Below are positions 26,835-33,999 of a DNA stretch of 37,428 bases, piece after piece. The notes under the pieces are model-generated. The model ran no database searches, had not been told where the DNA came from, and worked only from the letters and a program-made list of their open reading frames with translations. The stretch lies in contig JWIT01000033.1 in NCBI GenBank assembly GCA_000949895.1, forward strand, positions 1-37,428, in the 5' to 3' direction. Position numbers and translations under genes: made by a program. This stretch comes from Agrobacterium arsenijevicii. GTDB taxonomy: Bacteria; Pseudomonadota; Alphaproteobacteria; Rhizobiales; Rhizobiaceae. Each line of letters begins with the position of its first letter. The stretch's first letter is position 1.

Positions 26835-27803
26835 TCATTCCCCTGCATCTTCCGTAACGGCAGTTTTCGTAAGGGAAGCCGGCCGCACCGTGGTTGCAGC
26901 TGTCGGTGTCGCGGCCGAGCGTTGGGCCATCTGCGAGCGCCTGCGCAGGCTTTCGCGGTAGAAGGTGTAGAGGCCCGAACCGATGACGATCATGGCGCCA
27001 ACGATGGTGAAGCTGTCGATCTTTTCATTGAAGAAGAACGCGCCGATCATGAAACCCCAGAGCAGGCTGGTGTAGCGGAAAGGTGCTACGAAAGAGATTT
27101 CGCCGGTTCGCATCGCCAGAATGATCGCCTGATAACCCACCAGCACCAGAACGGCCGAACCGGCCAGATGCGACAGGATCATGAAGTTCATCGGCTGCCA
27201 GCCGCCGAAAGGCTGGATCAGCAGGCCACCCACCGCCATGTTGACGGAGGCGGTGACGACGGTGACGGCAAGCGAGGGAACATCCGCATACATCTTGCGG
27301 GTCAGAAGATCGCGCGCGGCGGTGACCGCCAGCGAGGCGACGACCAGAAGCGCGCCTGACGTGAAGCCTTCCGGGCCGGGCCTGATGATGACGAGCACGC
27401 CGATGAAACCGGTGATGATCGCCGCCCAGCGCCGCCATCCGACGGGCTCGCGCAGGAAGAGTGCCGCCCCCAGCGTCACGATCAGCGGCAGGGACTGCAA
27501 TATGGCCGATGCGTTGGAAAACTCGATGAGGCCGAGCGCCGTCAGATAGAGAACGGCCGCTGTCACTTCACAGAGACAGCGCAGGATGATGATGGGCCGC
27601 ATCAGGGTTTTCAGCGGCCGGAGCGCGCCGAAATGCCGTGCGGCGATATAGATCAGCACCACCGTCATGATGCCGCGTACGAACATGATCTGGCCGGTAT
27701 TGATGTAGGGGGTGACGGATTTCGTCAGGGCGTCGTTGGCCGTGAAGCTTGCCATGGCGAGCGCCATCAACAGGGCGCCGCGCGTATTGTCCGTCAATGC
27801 CAT
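26835..27803 (-). CDS. EamA/DMT-family transporter
   Basis: Predicted inner-membrane drug/metabolite transporter of 322 residues with ten hydrophobic segments arranged as two EamA halves (about 7-140 and 150-285). Typical features are an N-terminal GALLMALAMASFTANDALTK, a first-half end with LREPVGWRRWAAIITGFIGV and a second-half end with FFNEKIDSFTIVGAMIVIGSG. The C-terminal 35 residues are hydrophilic, Ala/Thr-rich and probably cytoplasmic. The gene is first in the run leading to the MFS exporter, mobA and mobB. The substrate is not predictable, and a link to molybdenum cofactor is not implied by position alone. Confidence 0.88.
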   Translation of the reverse strand: MALTDNTRGALLMALAMASFTANDALTKSVTPYINTGQIMFVRGIMTVVLIYIAARHFGALRPLKTLMRPIIILRCLCEVTAAVLYLTALGLIEFSNASAILQSLPLIVTLGAALFLREPVGWRRWAAIITGFIGVLVIIRPGPEGFTSGALLVVASLAVTAARDLLTRKMYADVPSLAVTVVTASVNMAVGGLLIQPFGGWQPMNFMILSHLAGSAVLVLVGYQAIILAMRTGEISFVAPFRYTSLLWGFMIGAFFFNEKIDSFTIVGAMIVIGSGLYTFYRESLRRRSQMAQRSAATPTAATTVRPASLTKTAVTEDAGE

Positions 27804-27955
27804 TCCATACTGTCCCAGACCATGCGCAGCCTAACCCCGATTACCTCCCGGGGGCGCCCGCCGGGCGGGACCGCGCATTCCTCCATGCCAAGAGACCTGA
27901 CACGGCCAAGCCGGCATTTCAACCGTTTATATGGGTGGGTGAACGAGAAACAGGC

Positions 27956-29005
27956 TCAGCCGCCGGTCACGCTCATATGGCGGGCGACGGCGGGGCGCTT
28001 GTGGGCGCGGTCGATGATGAAGTCATGCCCTTTCGGCTTGCGCAGAATGGCCTCGTCTATGGCGCCCGAGAGATAGGCGTCACTGTCGGAAGCGCGCAGC
28101 GCCGTGCGCAGATCGGCCGCATCGTCCTGGCCGAGACACATATAGAGCGTGCCGGTGCAGGTGAGGCGGACCCGGTTGCAGCTTTCGCAGAAATTATGGG
28201 TCATCGGCGTGATGAAACCGAGCCTGCCGCCTGTTTCCTTCACCGTCACGTAACGGGCGGGGCCGCCCGTCTGGTAATCGCTGTCGATGAGCGTGAAGTT
28301 TTGTTCCAGATCGGCGCGCAGCTTGGAAAGCGGCAGGTACCGGTCCGTCCGGTCTTCCTCGATCTCGCCCATCGGCATGGTTTCAATCACCGTCAGGTCC
28401 ATGCCGCGGCCATGGGCGAAACGCATGAGCTCAGGGATTTCCGCCTCGTTAAAATCCTTCAGCGCCACGGCGTTGAGCTTGACCTTGATGCCGGCGGCCT
28501 GCGCGGCATCCAGCCCTTCCATGACACGGTCGATATCGCCCCAGCGGGTGATCTCGCGGAATTTCTGCGGGTCCAGCGTGTCGAGCGAGACGTTGATGCG
28601 CCGCACGCCGCAATCGGCAAGTTCGGCGGCGAATTTGGCAAGCTGCGAACCGTTGGTGGTCAGCGTCAGCTCGGTGAGCGCGCCGGTTTCAATGTGGCGG
28701 CCGAGGTTCCTCACCAGCATCATGATGTTCTTGCGCACCAGCGGCTCGCCGCCGGTCAGCCGCAGCTTGCGCACGCCCCTTTGAATGAAGACGGAACAGA
28801 GCCGGTCGAGTTCTTCCAACGTCAGAAGATCCTTCTTCGGCAGGAAGGTCATGTGCTCGGACATGCAGTAGGTACAGCGGAAGTCGCAGCGGTCGGTGAC
28901 GGAAACACGCAGATAGGTGATGGACCGGCCGAAGGGGTCCACCATCGGTGCCTTGTTTTCCGTCAGGGACTGCGCTCTTTCGAGCGATCCGGGGAAACTG
29001 TTCAC
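27956..29005 (-). CDS. moaA: GTP 3',8-cyclase MoaA
   Basis: Radical-SAM enzyme that, with MoaC, converts GTP to cyclic pyranopterin monophosphate, the first step of molybdenum cofactor synthesis. I place the start at the GTG at 29005, with GAGGA seven bases upstream, giving 349 residues; the frame is open to a TTG at 29038 without ribosome support. The N-terminal cluster motif CDFRCTYC is at Cys40, Cys44 and Cys47. The GTP-side cluster has Cys273, Cys276 and Cys290 (C-x2-C-x13-C). LRLTGGEPLVR and SLDTLDP are further radical-SAM features. The catalytic C-terminal Gly-Gly is present (SVTGG). It is divergent from the DUF971 gene, and 152 bases separate it from the EamA gene downstream. Confidence 0.96.
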   Translation of the reverse strand: MNSFPGSLERAQSLTENKAPMVDPFGRSITYLRVSVTDRCDFRCTYCMSEHMTFLPKKDLLTLEELDRLCSVFIQRGVRKLRLTGGEPLVRKNIMMLVRNLGRHIETGALTELTLTTNGSQLAKFAAELADCGVRRINVSLDTLDPQKFREITRWGDIDRVMEGLDAAQAAGIKVKLNAVALKDFNEAEIPELMRFAHGRGMDLTVIETMPMGEIEEDRTDRYLPLSKLRADLEQNFTLIDSDYQTGGPARYVTVKETGGRLGFITPMTHNFCESCNRVRLTCTGTLYMCLGQDDAADLRTALRASDSDAYLSGAIDEAILRKPKGHDFIIDRAHKRPAVARHMSVTGG

Positions 29006-29136
29006 GTCTCCGTCCTCACTGCGCGATGCGCCGGGCAAACATGCCGGGCATGTGCTTTCCTGGTGATGTAGTGGCTTGCCTATCGTGAGGCAAGTCCGTA
29101 ATTCTGACGCATATGACGAGCTTGCGGAAGTGAAAA

Positions 29137-29505
29137 ATGAGTGATGCGTGGCCGACTGAACTGCTTGTGTCGAAAGACCGGCGGCAACTGACCGTTTCCT
29201 TCGATGACGGAAGCGCTTTCCGGCTTCCAGCCGAGATGCTGCGCGTGCTTTCGCCCTCGGCGGAAGTGCAGGGCCATGGGCCGGGCCAGAAGGTCACCGT
29301 TCCCGGCAAGCGCAACGTTACGATCCGCTCCATGGTGACGACCGGCAATTATGCTGTGCGCATTGTCTTCGATGACGGCCATGACAGCGGTATCTTTACC
29401 TGGAAATATCTGCGGGAACTGGGCGAGACCGGCGACGCACTGTTTGCCGATTATGAATGGCAGCTCGCCGAAAAGGGCTTGAGCAGGGAGCCGCTATCCC
29501 GGTAG
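29137..29505 (+). CDS. DUF971 (GBBH-like N-terminal) protein
   Basis: Small cytoplasmic protein of 122 residues consisting of a single DUF971 domain, the fold also seen at the N-terminus of gamma-butyrobetaine hydroxylase. Family signs are the opening beta strands (LLVSKDRRQLTVSFDDGSAF), FRLPAEMLRVLSPSAEVQGHG and the strongly conserved DDGHDSGIFTWKYLRELG near residues 83-100. GCGGAAG precedes the ATG. It shares a 131-base intergenic region with moaA on the other strand. In other bacteria such domains occur next to or fused with Fe-S or Mrp-type ATPase genes (from memory); here the role is unknown. Divergence from moaA could mean a cofactor-related job, but that is a guess. Confidence 0.8.
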   Translation: MSDAWPTELLVSKDRRQLTVSFDDGSAFRLPAEMLRVLSPSAEVQGHGPGQKVTVPGKRNVTIRSMVTTGNYAVRIVFDDGHDSGIFTWKYLRELGETGDALFADYEWQLAEKGLSREPLSR

Positions 29506-29566
29506 AAAAACATGGAGGGAAACACCCTCTTGAGAATGACGACAAGGGCGTTGAAACCTCTCCGCA

Positions 29567-29638
29567 GTCATCCTCGGGCTTGACCCGAGGATCCATCGTT
29601 CTGTGGCTGTGGATCCTCGGCTCAAACCCGAGGATGAC
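29567..29638. repeat. Palindromic intergenic element, copy 4
   Basis: 29-base inverted repeat with two mismatches (29567-29595 with 29610-29638) around a 14-base centre, between the DUF971 and KefB-type genes. It is the least perfect of the four copies: both changes are in the right arm, suggesting an older or decaying copy. Confidence 0.88.
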
Positions 29639-29715
29639 GTGGTATGCGGGGGCGGGTTTTCCGGCAATCTGGCGAGGGAACACCCTCGTCCTAATCAATT
29701 TCAACGGGGTGGCGC

Positions 29716-31527
29716 GTGGCTGTCGAAGCGAACGGAAATGATCTGGCCCAGGTGGTCGTGCTTTTGGCGGCCGGCGTGGTGGCTGCGCCGATCTTCAAGC
29801 GCATCGGCCTCGGTTCGGTGCTGGGTTATCTTGCCGCCGGCCTTGTGATCGGGCCGTATGGCTTCGGTTTCTTCTCCGATCCGCAGGCCATTATCCATAT
29901 CGCCGAACTGGGCGTGGTGATGTTCCTGTTCATCATCGGCCTTGAAATGCAGCCGTCGCGGCTGTGGTCGATGCGACAGGATATTTTCGGGCTTGGTGCG
30001 CTTCAGGTGATGGTCTGCATGGCGGGCCTGACCATGGTGGGCGTGAGCATGGGCTTTCCGCTCATTCCGTCCTTCGTCGCCGGCACCGGCTTCGTGCTGA
30101 CCTCGACTGCGATCGTCATGCAGATGCTGCAGGAACGCAACAGCATGTCCAGCCTCAAGGGCCAGCGCATCATCGCTATCCTGCTGTTTGAGGACCTGGC
30201 CATCGTGCCACTTCTGGCGCTCGTCGCCTTCCTTGGTGCGGGCGGTGAACACGTAACGTCCTCGCAGCGCTGGGTTTCCGTCGGTATCGCGCTTGCTGCC
30301 GTCGGCGCGCTCATTCTGGCCGGACGTTATCTTCTCAACCCCTTCTTCCGGCTGCTGGCGGCCTCGGGCGCGCGCGAGGTGATGACGGCGGCGGCACTGC
30401 TCGTGGTGCTCGGCTCGGCGCTTCTGATGCAGGTCAGCGGCCTTTCCATGGCCATGGGCGCGTTTCTCGCCGGTGTGCTTCTGTCCGAATCGTCTTTCCG
30501 CCATCAGCTCGAAGCGGATATCGAGCCGTTCCGCGGCATTCTGCTCGGCCTGTTCTTCCTTGGCGTCGGTATGGCAATCGATCTTGCCGTCATCGCTTCC
30601 AACTGGCAGCTCGTGGTCGTCAGCGTTGCGGGCTACATGCTGCTCAAAGCCTTCCTGATCTACGGTGTTGCGCGGGCGCTTGGCACCACGCGGCGCGAGA
30701 GCCTGGAACGGGCGGTGCTGATGGCACAGGGCGGCGAATTCGCCTTCGTGCTTTATTCGGCCGCCGTCAGCGCCGGCATTCTGGATCGCGAAGCCAATGC
30801 CATCCTGACCGCGACGATCATCATCTCCATGGTGCTGACGCCGCTGATGGTCATTCTGCACGACCGGCTGGTGCCGGCGGCGGTTCCCAATACCGACGAT
30901 CTCGACGTGCCGGAAAATGTCGAAGGCAGCATTTTGCTGATCGGCTTCGGGCGTTTCGGCCAGATCGTCAGCCAGCCGCTTCTGGCGCGCGGCTACACGT
31001 TGTCCCTCATCGACAAGGATGCGGAATTCGTGCGCGATGCGGCAGAGTTCGGCTTCAAGGTCTATTACGGTGACGGCTCGCGGGCGGAAATCCTGCATGC
31101 CGCCGGTGCCAGCACGGCGCGCGCGGTGCTGATCTGCGTGGACGACAAACAGGCCGCCGTGCGGATCGCGGAGATCGTCAAGCACGAGTTCCCGCTGGTT
31201 CCGGTTCTCGCCCGTGCTTTCGATCGCGGCCATGCCATCGATCTTCTCAAGGCAGGCGTGGATTACCAGATTCGCGAGACGCTGGAATCGGCCCTCAATT
31301 TCAGCGAGGAAGTGCTGAGCGCCATGGGCGAGGAGCGGGAAGACGCTGCCCGTCTGGTGGAGGAATTCCGCGACCGCGACGAGGAACGTTTTGCCATGGA
31401 AGTCGTCGGCGGCATCTATGCGGGCCGGTCGCTCATCCGCGGCAATGCCCAGCCGGCCGACCTTGTTGCCGCGCGAACCGCGCGCGAACGGGCCGAGCGG
31501 GAAAAGGCGGAAGCGGTGGAGGAATAG
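29716..31527 (+). CDS. KefB/KefC-type monovalent cation:proton antiporter
   Basis: CPA2-family inner-membrane antiporter or K+ efflux protein with a cytoplasmic nucleotide-binding domain. The start is the GTG at 29716; CGGGGTGG precedes it and the first helix follows at once, giving 603 residues. Residues about 10-385 carry 11-13 hydrophobic segments, including the Kef-typical acidic stretch FRHQLEADIEPFRGILLGLF near 262-281 and FEDLAIVP in the middle. A TrkA-N (RCK) domain begins at about 405 with IGFGRFG (Gly410, Gly412, Gly415) and the acidic end of strand 2, SLIDKD. The last 60 residues are charged and helical. No glutathione-gating partner (KefF/KefG) is nearby. Ion specificity is not determinable here. 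Confidence 0.9.
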   Translation: MAVEANGNDLAQVVVLLAAGVVAAPIFKRIGLGSVLGYLAAGLVIGPYGFGFFSDPQAIIHIAELGVVMFLFIIGLEMQPSRLWSMRQDIFGLGALQVMVCMAGLTMVGVSMGFPLIPSFVAGTGFVLTSTAIVMQMLQERNSMSSLKGQRIIAILLFEDLAIVPLLALVAFLGAGGEHVTSSQRWVSVGIALAAVGALILAGRYLLNPFFRLLAASGAREVMTAAALLVVLGSALLMQVSGLSMAMGAFLAGVLLSESSFRHQLEADIEPFRGILLGLFFLGVGMAIDLAVIASNWQLVVVSVAGYMLLKAFLIYGVARALGTTRRESLERAVLMAQGGEFAFVLYSAAVSAGILDREANAILTATIIISMVLTPLMVILHDRLVPAAVPNTDDLDVPENVEGSILLIGFGRFGQIVSQPLLARGYTLSLIDKDAEFVRDAAEFGFKVYYGDGSRAEILHAAGASTARAVLICVDDKQAAVRIAEIVKHEFPLVPVLARAFDRGHAIDLLKAGVDYQIRETLESALNFSEEVLSAMGEEREDAARLVEEFRDRDEERFAMEVVGGIYAGRSLIRGNAQPADLVAARTARERAEREKAEAVEE

Positions 31528-31579
31528 GGCGCGCTATTTTTCGGCGCGGCCACGGTGAGTTCAAGGGATAGGAGCGGAC

Positions 31580-32188
31580 ATGACAATCATTCGCACGGTT
31601 GAGGAATTGAAGGCCATCTATGACGGCACCAGCGAAGCGTCGATGGCCAAGGTGACAGCCACGCTGACGGCTGAATACAGGCTGATGATCGAGGCTTCGC
31701 CGTTTCTGGCGCTGGCGACGGTTGGGCCGGAGGGCATGGACTGCTCACCGCGCGGCGACAAGGGCGGCGTGGTGAGGGTGGCCGACGACAAGACCGTGTT
31801 GCTGCCCGACTGGCGCGGCAACAACCGCGTCGATTCGCTTCTGAACATCGTGCGTGACCCGCGCGTGGCGCTGATGTTCCTGATCCCCGGCTCGAATACG
31901 ACGATGCGCGTCAATGGCCGCGCAGTTGTTTCGGTTGCCGCCGATCTGCTGCAAAGCTTCGAAATGGACGGCAAACATCCGCGTACCGTTATCGTGGTCG
32001 AGATTGACGAGGTCTATTTCCAGTGCGCCAGGGCGCTGATGCGCTCGGAACTGTGGAACCCCGACAATTTCGTCGAACCCGCGTCGCTGCCTACACCCGG
32101 TAGCCTGCTGAAAGCCGCAAAGGCGGAGTTCGATCAGGAAACCTATGATCGGGAATGGGCGGGACGGGCGGCGAAGACGATGTGGTGA
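31580..32188 (+). CDS. FMN-binding PPOX-fold protein, MSMEG_1061-like
   Basis: Predicted pyridoxamine 5'-phosphate oxidase-fold flavoprotein of 202 residues. PPOX-like core segments: FLALATVGPEGMDCSPRGDK (about 42-61), TVLLPDWRGNNRVDSLLNIV (about 73-92) and MFLIPGSNTTMRVNGRA (about 98-114). The SPRGD and DWRGNNR motifs are those I associate with the MSMEG_1061 subgroup, whose function is unproven. A C-terminal helix includes CARALMRSELWNP. GATAGGAGCGGAC precedes the ATG. It lies 52 bases after the antiporter gene and may be co-transcribed. It should not be called pdxH, since the vitamin B6 oxidase motifs are not evident. Confidence 0.82.
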   Translation: MTIIRTVEELKAIYDGTSEASMAKVTATLTAEYRLMIEASPFLALATVGPEGMDCSPRGDKGGVVRVADDKTVLLPDWRGNNRVDSLLNIVRDPRVALMFLIPGSNTTMRVNGRAVVSVAADLLQSFEMDGKHPRTVIVVEIDEVYFQCARALMRSELWNPDNFVEPASLPTPGSLLKAAKAEFDQETYDREWAGRAAKTMW

Positions 32189-32258
32189 GGGGTGATGTGA
32201 TGCGGCTCGTGGTGAGGCGCTTCCAGCGCATTTGCCCGTAGGCCGTTGCTTCCCTCCG

Positions 32259-32378
32259 CCCTCATTCCTGTGCTTGTCACAGGAATCCAGCCGACGCGCG
32301 TCTGCGCGGCGAGAGAGGCTCATTTCAGCCCAAAGACTTGGGCTGGCTAGATTCCTGTGACGAGCACAGGAATGAGGG
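32259..32378. repeat. Second-type palindromic element with two internal hairpins
   Basis: Outer arms of 34 bases (32259-32292 with 32345-32378, two mismatches) enclose a 10-base palindrome GACGCGCGTC (32293-32302) and a hairpin with perfect 7-bp stem AGCCCAA/TTGGGCT (32327-32333 with 32338-32344). The whole could form a branched, cloverleaf-like fold. Each outer arm can also fold alone (TCCTGTG with CACAGGA). It lies between the convergent PPOX and GGDEF genes. I recall similar elements as common in Agrobacterium and Rhizobium. Confidence 0.9.
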
Positions 32379-32427
32379 AAGAAGATAGCGTCCGTTAACT
32401 GAGCCCCCGATAAGGACGCCCGACGCT

Positions 32428-33498
32428 TTAGGTACGATAAATCAACCAGTTCTTGCCGATATAGTTCTTCTGCATGCCGTCCTCGTAAAAGACGGAGCGG
32501 TTCCGGCCGGTTTCCTTGGCGTGGTAGAGCGCCATATCGGCATGGCCGTAAAGTTCGCCCGGATTGTTCGCCTGCGAAGCGGAGGCAAAACCGATCGAGA
32601 TCGTTACCGTGCCGTAATCGGCACCGGATCGTGAATTGCGGAACGGCGTACTTTCCAGCGACAGGCGGATGCGCTCGCACGTCACCATGACTTCTTCCGG
32701 CGTGTTACCGTCCAGAATGATGGCGAATTCCTCGCCGCCGCTTCTGGCGACGAAGCCGTCCTTGCGGACATTGGCGCGGATGACGGAGGCGACGGTGGCG
32801 AGTATCTTGTCGCCAACGGGGTGTCCAAAGGTATCGTTGATGCGCTTGAAATGGTCGATATCGAGCAGCACGAGCGTCGTATATTGCAGGCCGATGGAGC
32901 TGTTGTAGACGGAAGCCAGCCTGTCATCGAAAGCGCGCCGGTTGGAAAGACGGGTCAGTGAATCGGTATTGGCGATACGCTTGTATTCGTCCAGCTCCAG
33001 ACGCACCTGATGCATTTCTTCGGCATGGCGGTTGACGTCGTTGAACGCCCTTTCGCCATCGATGATCTTCGAGCCGGTGGCCTCGGCCAGCAACGCGACC
33101 GCATTTCTCAGTATATTGGTGCTCGAGGCGGTCTTGTCGTCGATGCGCTGGCGTGTTTCGCCGAGAATCCTGTTGTAGTTCTCGATGGAGGACTGTTCGC
33201 GCCTCAGCGTTCCGAGGAGGGCTTCCAGTTCACGGCGCAGCTTCTCATGCGCGTCGTCGATCGATGCGGTGGGGCTGCCTTCGCCGTGGCGCACGGACAG
33301 TTCGTCCAGATCCTCCTGCGTGACCCGGTTTCCCAGCGCCGCGAGATCCTTCGTCAATGCCGGGTTCGAGCCGATATAGGCCTCATAGAACAGGCTGTAA
33401 TTGCGCGGGATCGGCGAAACACCCATGCTCCGCATGGCGTAGGCAATCTGCCCGGCAATGTCGGGTCCCGTGGTTTTGGGCGTGGATGCCGTGTTCAT
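32428..33498 (-). CDS. GGDEF-domain diguanylate cyclase
   Basis: Predicted cytoplasmic enzyme making cyclic di-GMP from two GTP. The start is the ATG at 33498, with GGAG eight bases upstream (356 residues); the TTG just before it is ignored. Residues 1-185 are soluble and helical (PRNYSLFYEAYIGSNPAL near 36-53; charged coiled-coil-like stretch 75-180) with no membrane segment. The GGDEF domain covers about 187-350: DSLTRLSNRRAFDD, then LLDIDHFKRINDTFGHPVGD, then the active site SGGEEF, an active GGEEF variant. The allosteric RxxD site, expected just upstream, reads RKDG, so its Asp is missing. No EAL domain is present. The gene lies alone below an AT-rich gap; the signal sensed is unknown. 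Confidence 0.93.
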   Translation of the reverse strand: MNTASTPKTTGPDIAGQIAYAMRSMGVSPIPRNYSLFYEAYIGSNPALTKDLAALGNRVTQEDLDELSVRHGEGSPTASIDDAHEKLRRELEALLGTLRREQSSIENYNRILGETRQRIDDKTASSTNILRNAVALLAEATGSKIIDGERAFNDVNRHAEEMHQVRLELDEYKRIANTDSLTRLSNRRAFDDRLASVYNSSIGLQYTTLVLLDIDHFKRINDTFGHPVGDKILATVASVIRANVRKDGFVARSGGEEFAIILDGNTPEEVMVTCERIRLSLESTPFRNSRSGADYGTVTISIGFASASQANNPGELYGHADMALYHAKETGRNRSVFYEDGMQKNYIGKNWLIYRT

Positions 33499-33999
33499 CA
33501 AGAAACTCCAGTGAGTCTGCTTATCGACTATGATTATTATTATGTGGCCCGTTTTGGAAAGCTTAATTTATAGGAAACTAATTTTTGTTCCCGGAAATCT
33601 CATTTTCTGTGATTTTTATCTTATTTAGTTGATAATTATAAGTAATTCTCATTTTTGAGGAGTTCCGGATTTTTTTGATCTCTACTGTTCGTCTTGGTGC
33701 CAGTATCACATTTATTCTGTCAATCCCGATAAAGAGATTCGGGTGATTTATTTTGGCACAACAACGTATGGTGATAGTTGGGGAATTGGCAGGGAGGGGC
33801 GTTTTCCATTTGCAAAGACATCGCCTATTTGCGACGAAATTCTTCGCGCAAGCCAAGATACAGTAACGTTACAGTTTTTATTACGCCGGCTCAACGCAGT
33901 GGAATGCGGTCTGTCTCAATTTTGCGACTACCTGGGGTGGATATGTTGCAAGTATTTGAAACTATACGTTGTTTTATAGCCGTTGTGGCGTTTCCCGCG
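33499..33999. other. AT-rich gap between the GGDEF gene and moeA
   Basis: About 500 bases, much richer in A and T than anything else in the window, especially 33530-33760. It is upstream of the GGDEF gene and downstream of moeA, so it may hold the former's promoter. Small open frames exist (for example 33743-33979) but have no recognisable family or good ribosome site. Near the moeA end a short stretch could encode a LysR-like N-terminus (see the separate entry). No terminator for the trp-moa operon is evident. Confidence 0.45.
33943..33990 (+). pseudogene. Possible LysR-type N-terminal remnant
   Basis: An ATG with GGGGTGG just upstream opens a frame beginning MLQVFETIRCFIAVV. This resembles the first helix of LysR-type regulators, which often start with a similar F..I..F..V pattern. 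The likeness stops after 15 residues, where the frame enters the reverse strand of the moeA 3' end. It could be a truncated regulator left by a rearrangement, or chance. Evidence is thin. Confidence 0.2.

Noticed and set aside
29701..31233. Antisense frame of 510 codons opposite the KefB-type gene
   Set aside because: His/Arg/Asp-rich composition typical of a shadow of a membrane protein gene; no domain recognised.
33590..33660. Fur- or Irr-like iron box in the AT-rich gap (GATAATTATAAGTAATTCTC)
   Set aside because: Symmetry is poor and the match is explained by high AT content; the adjacent gene is not iron-related.
33578..33856. Minus-strand frame of 92 codons in the AT-rich gap
   Set aside because: Composition is Lys/Asn/Ile-rich from base bias, there is no ribosome site and no recognisable domain.
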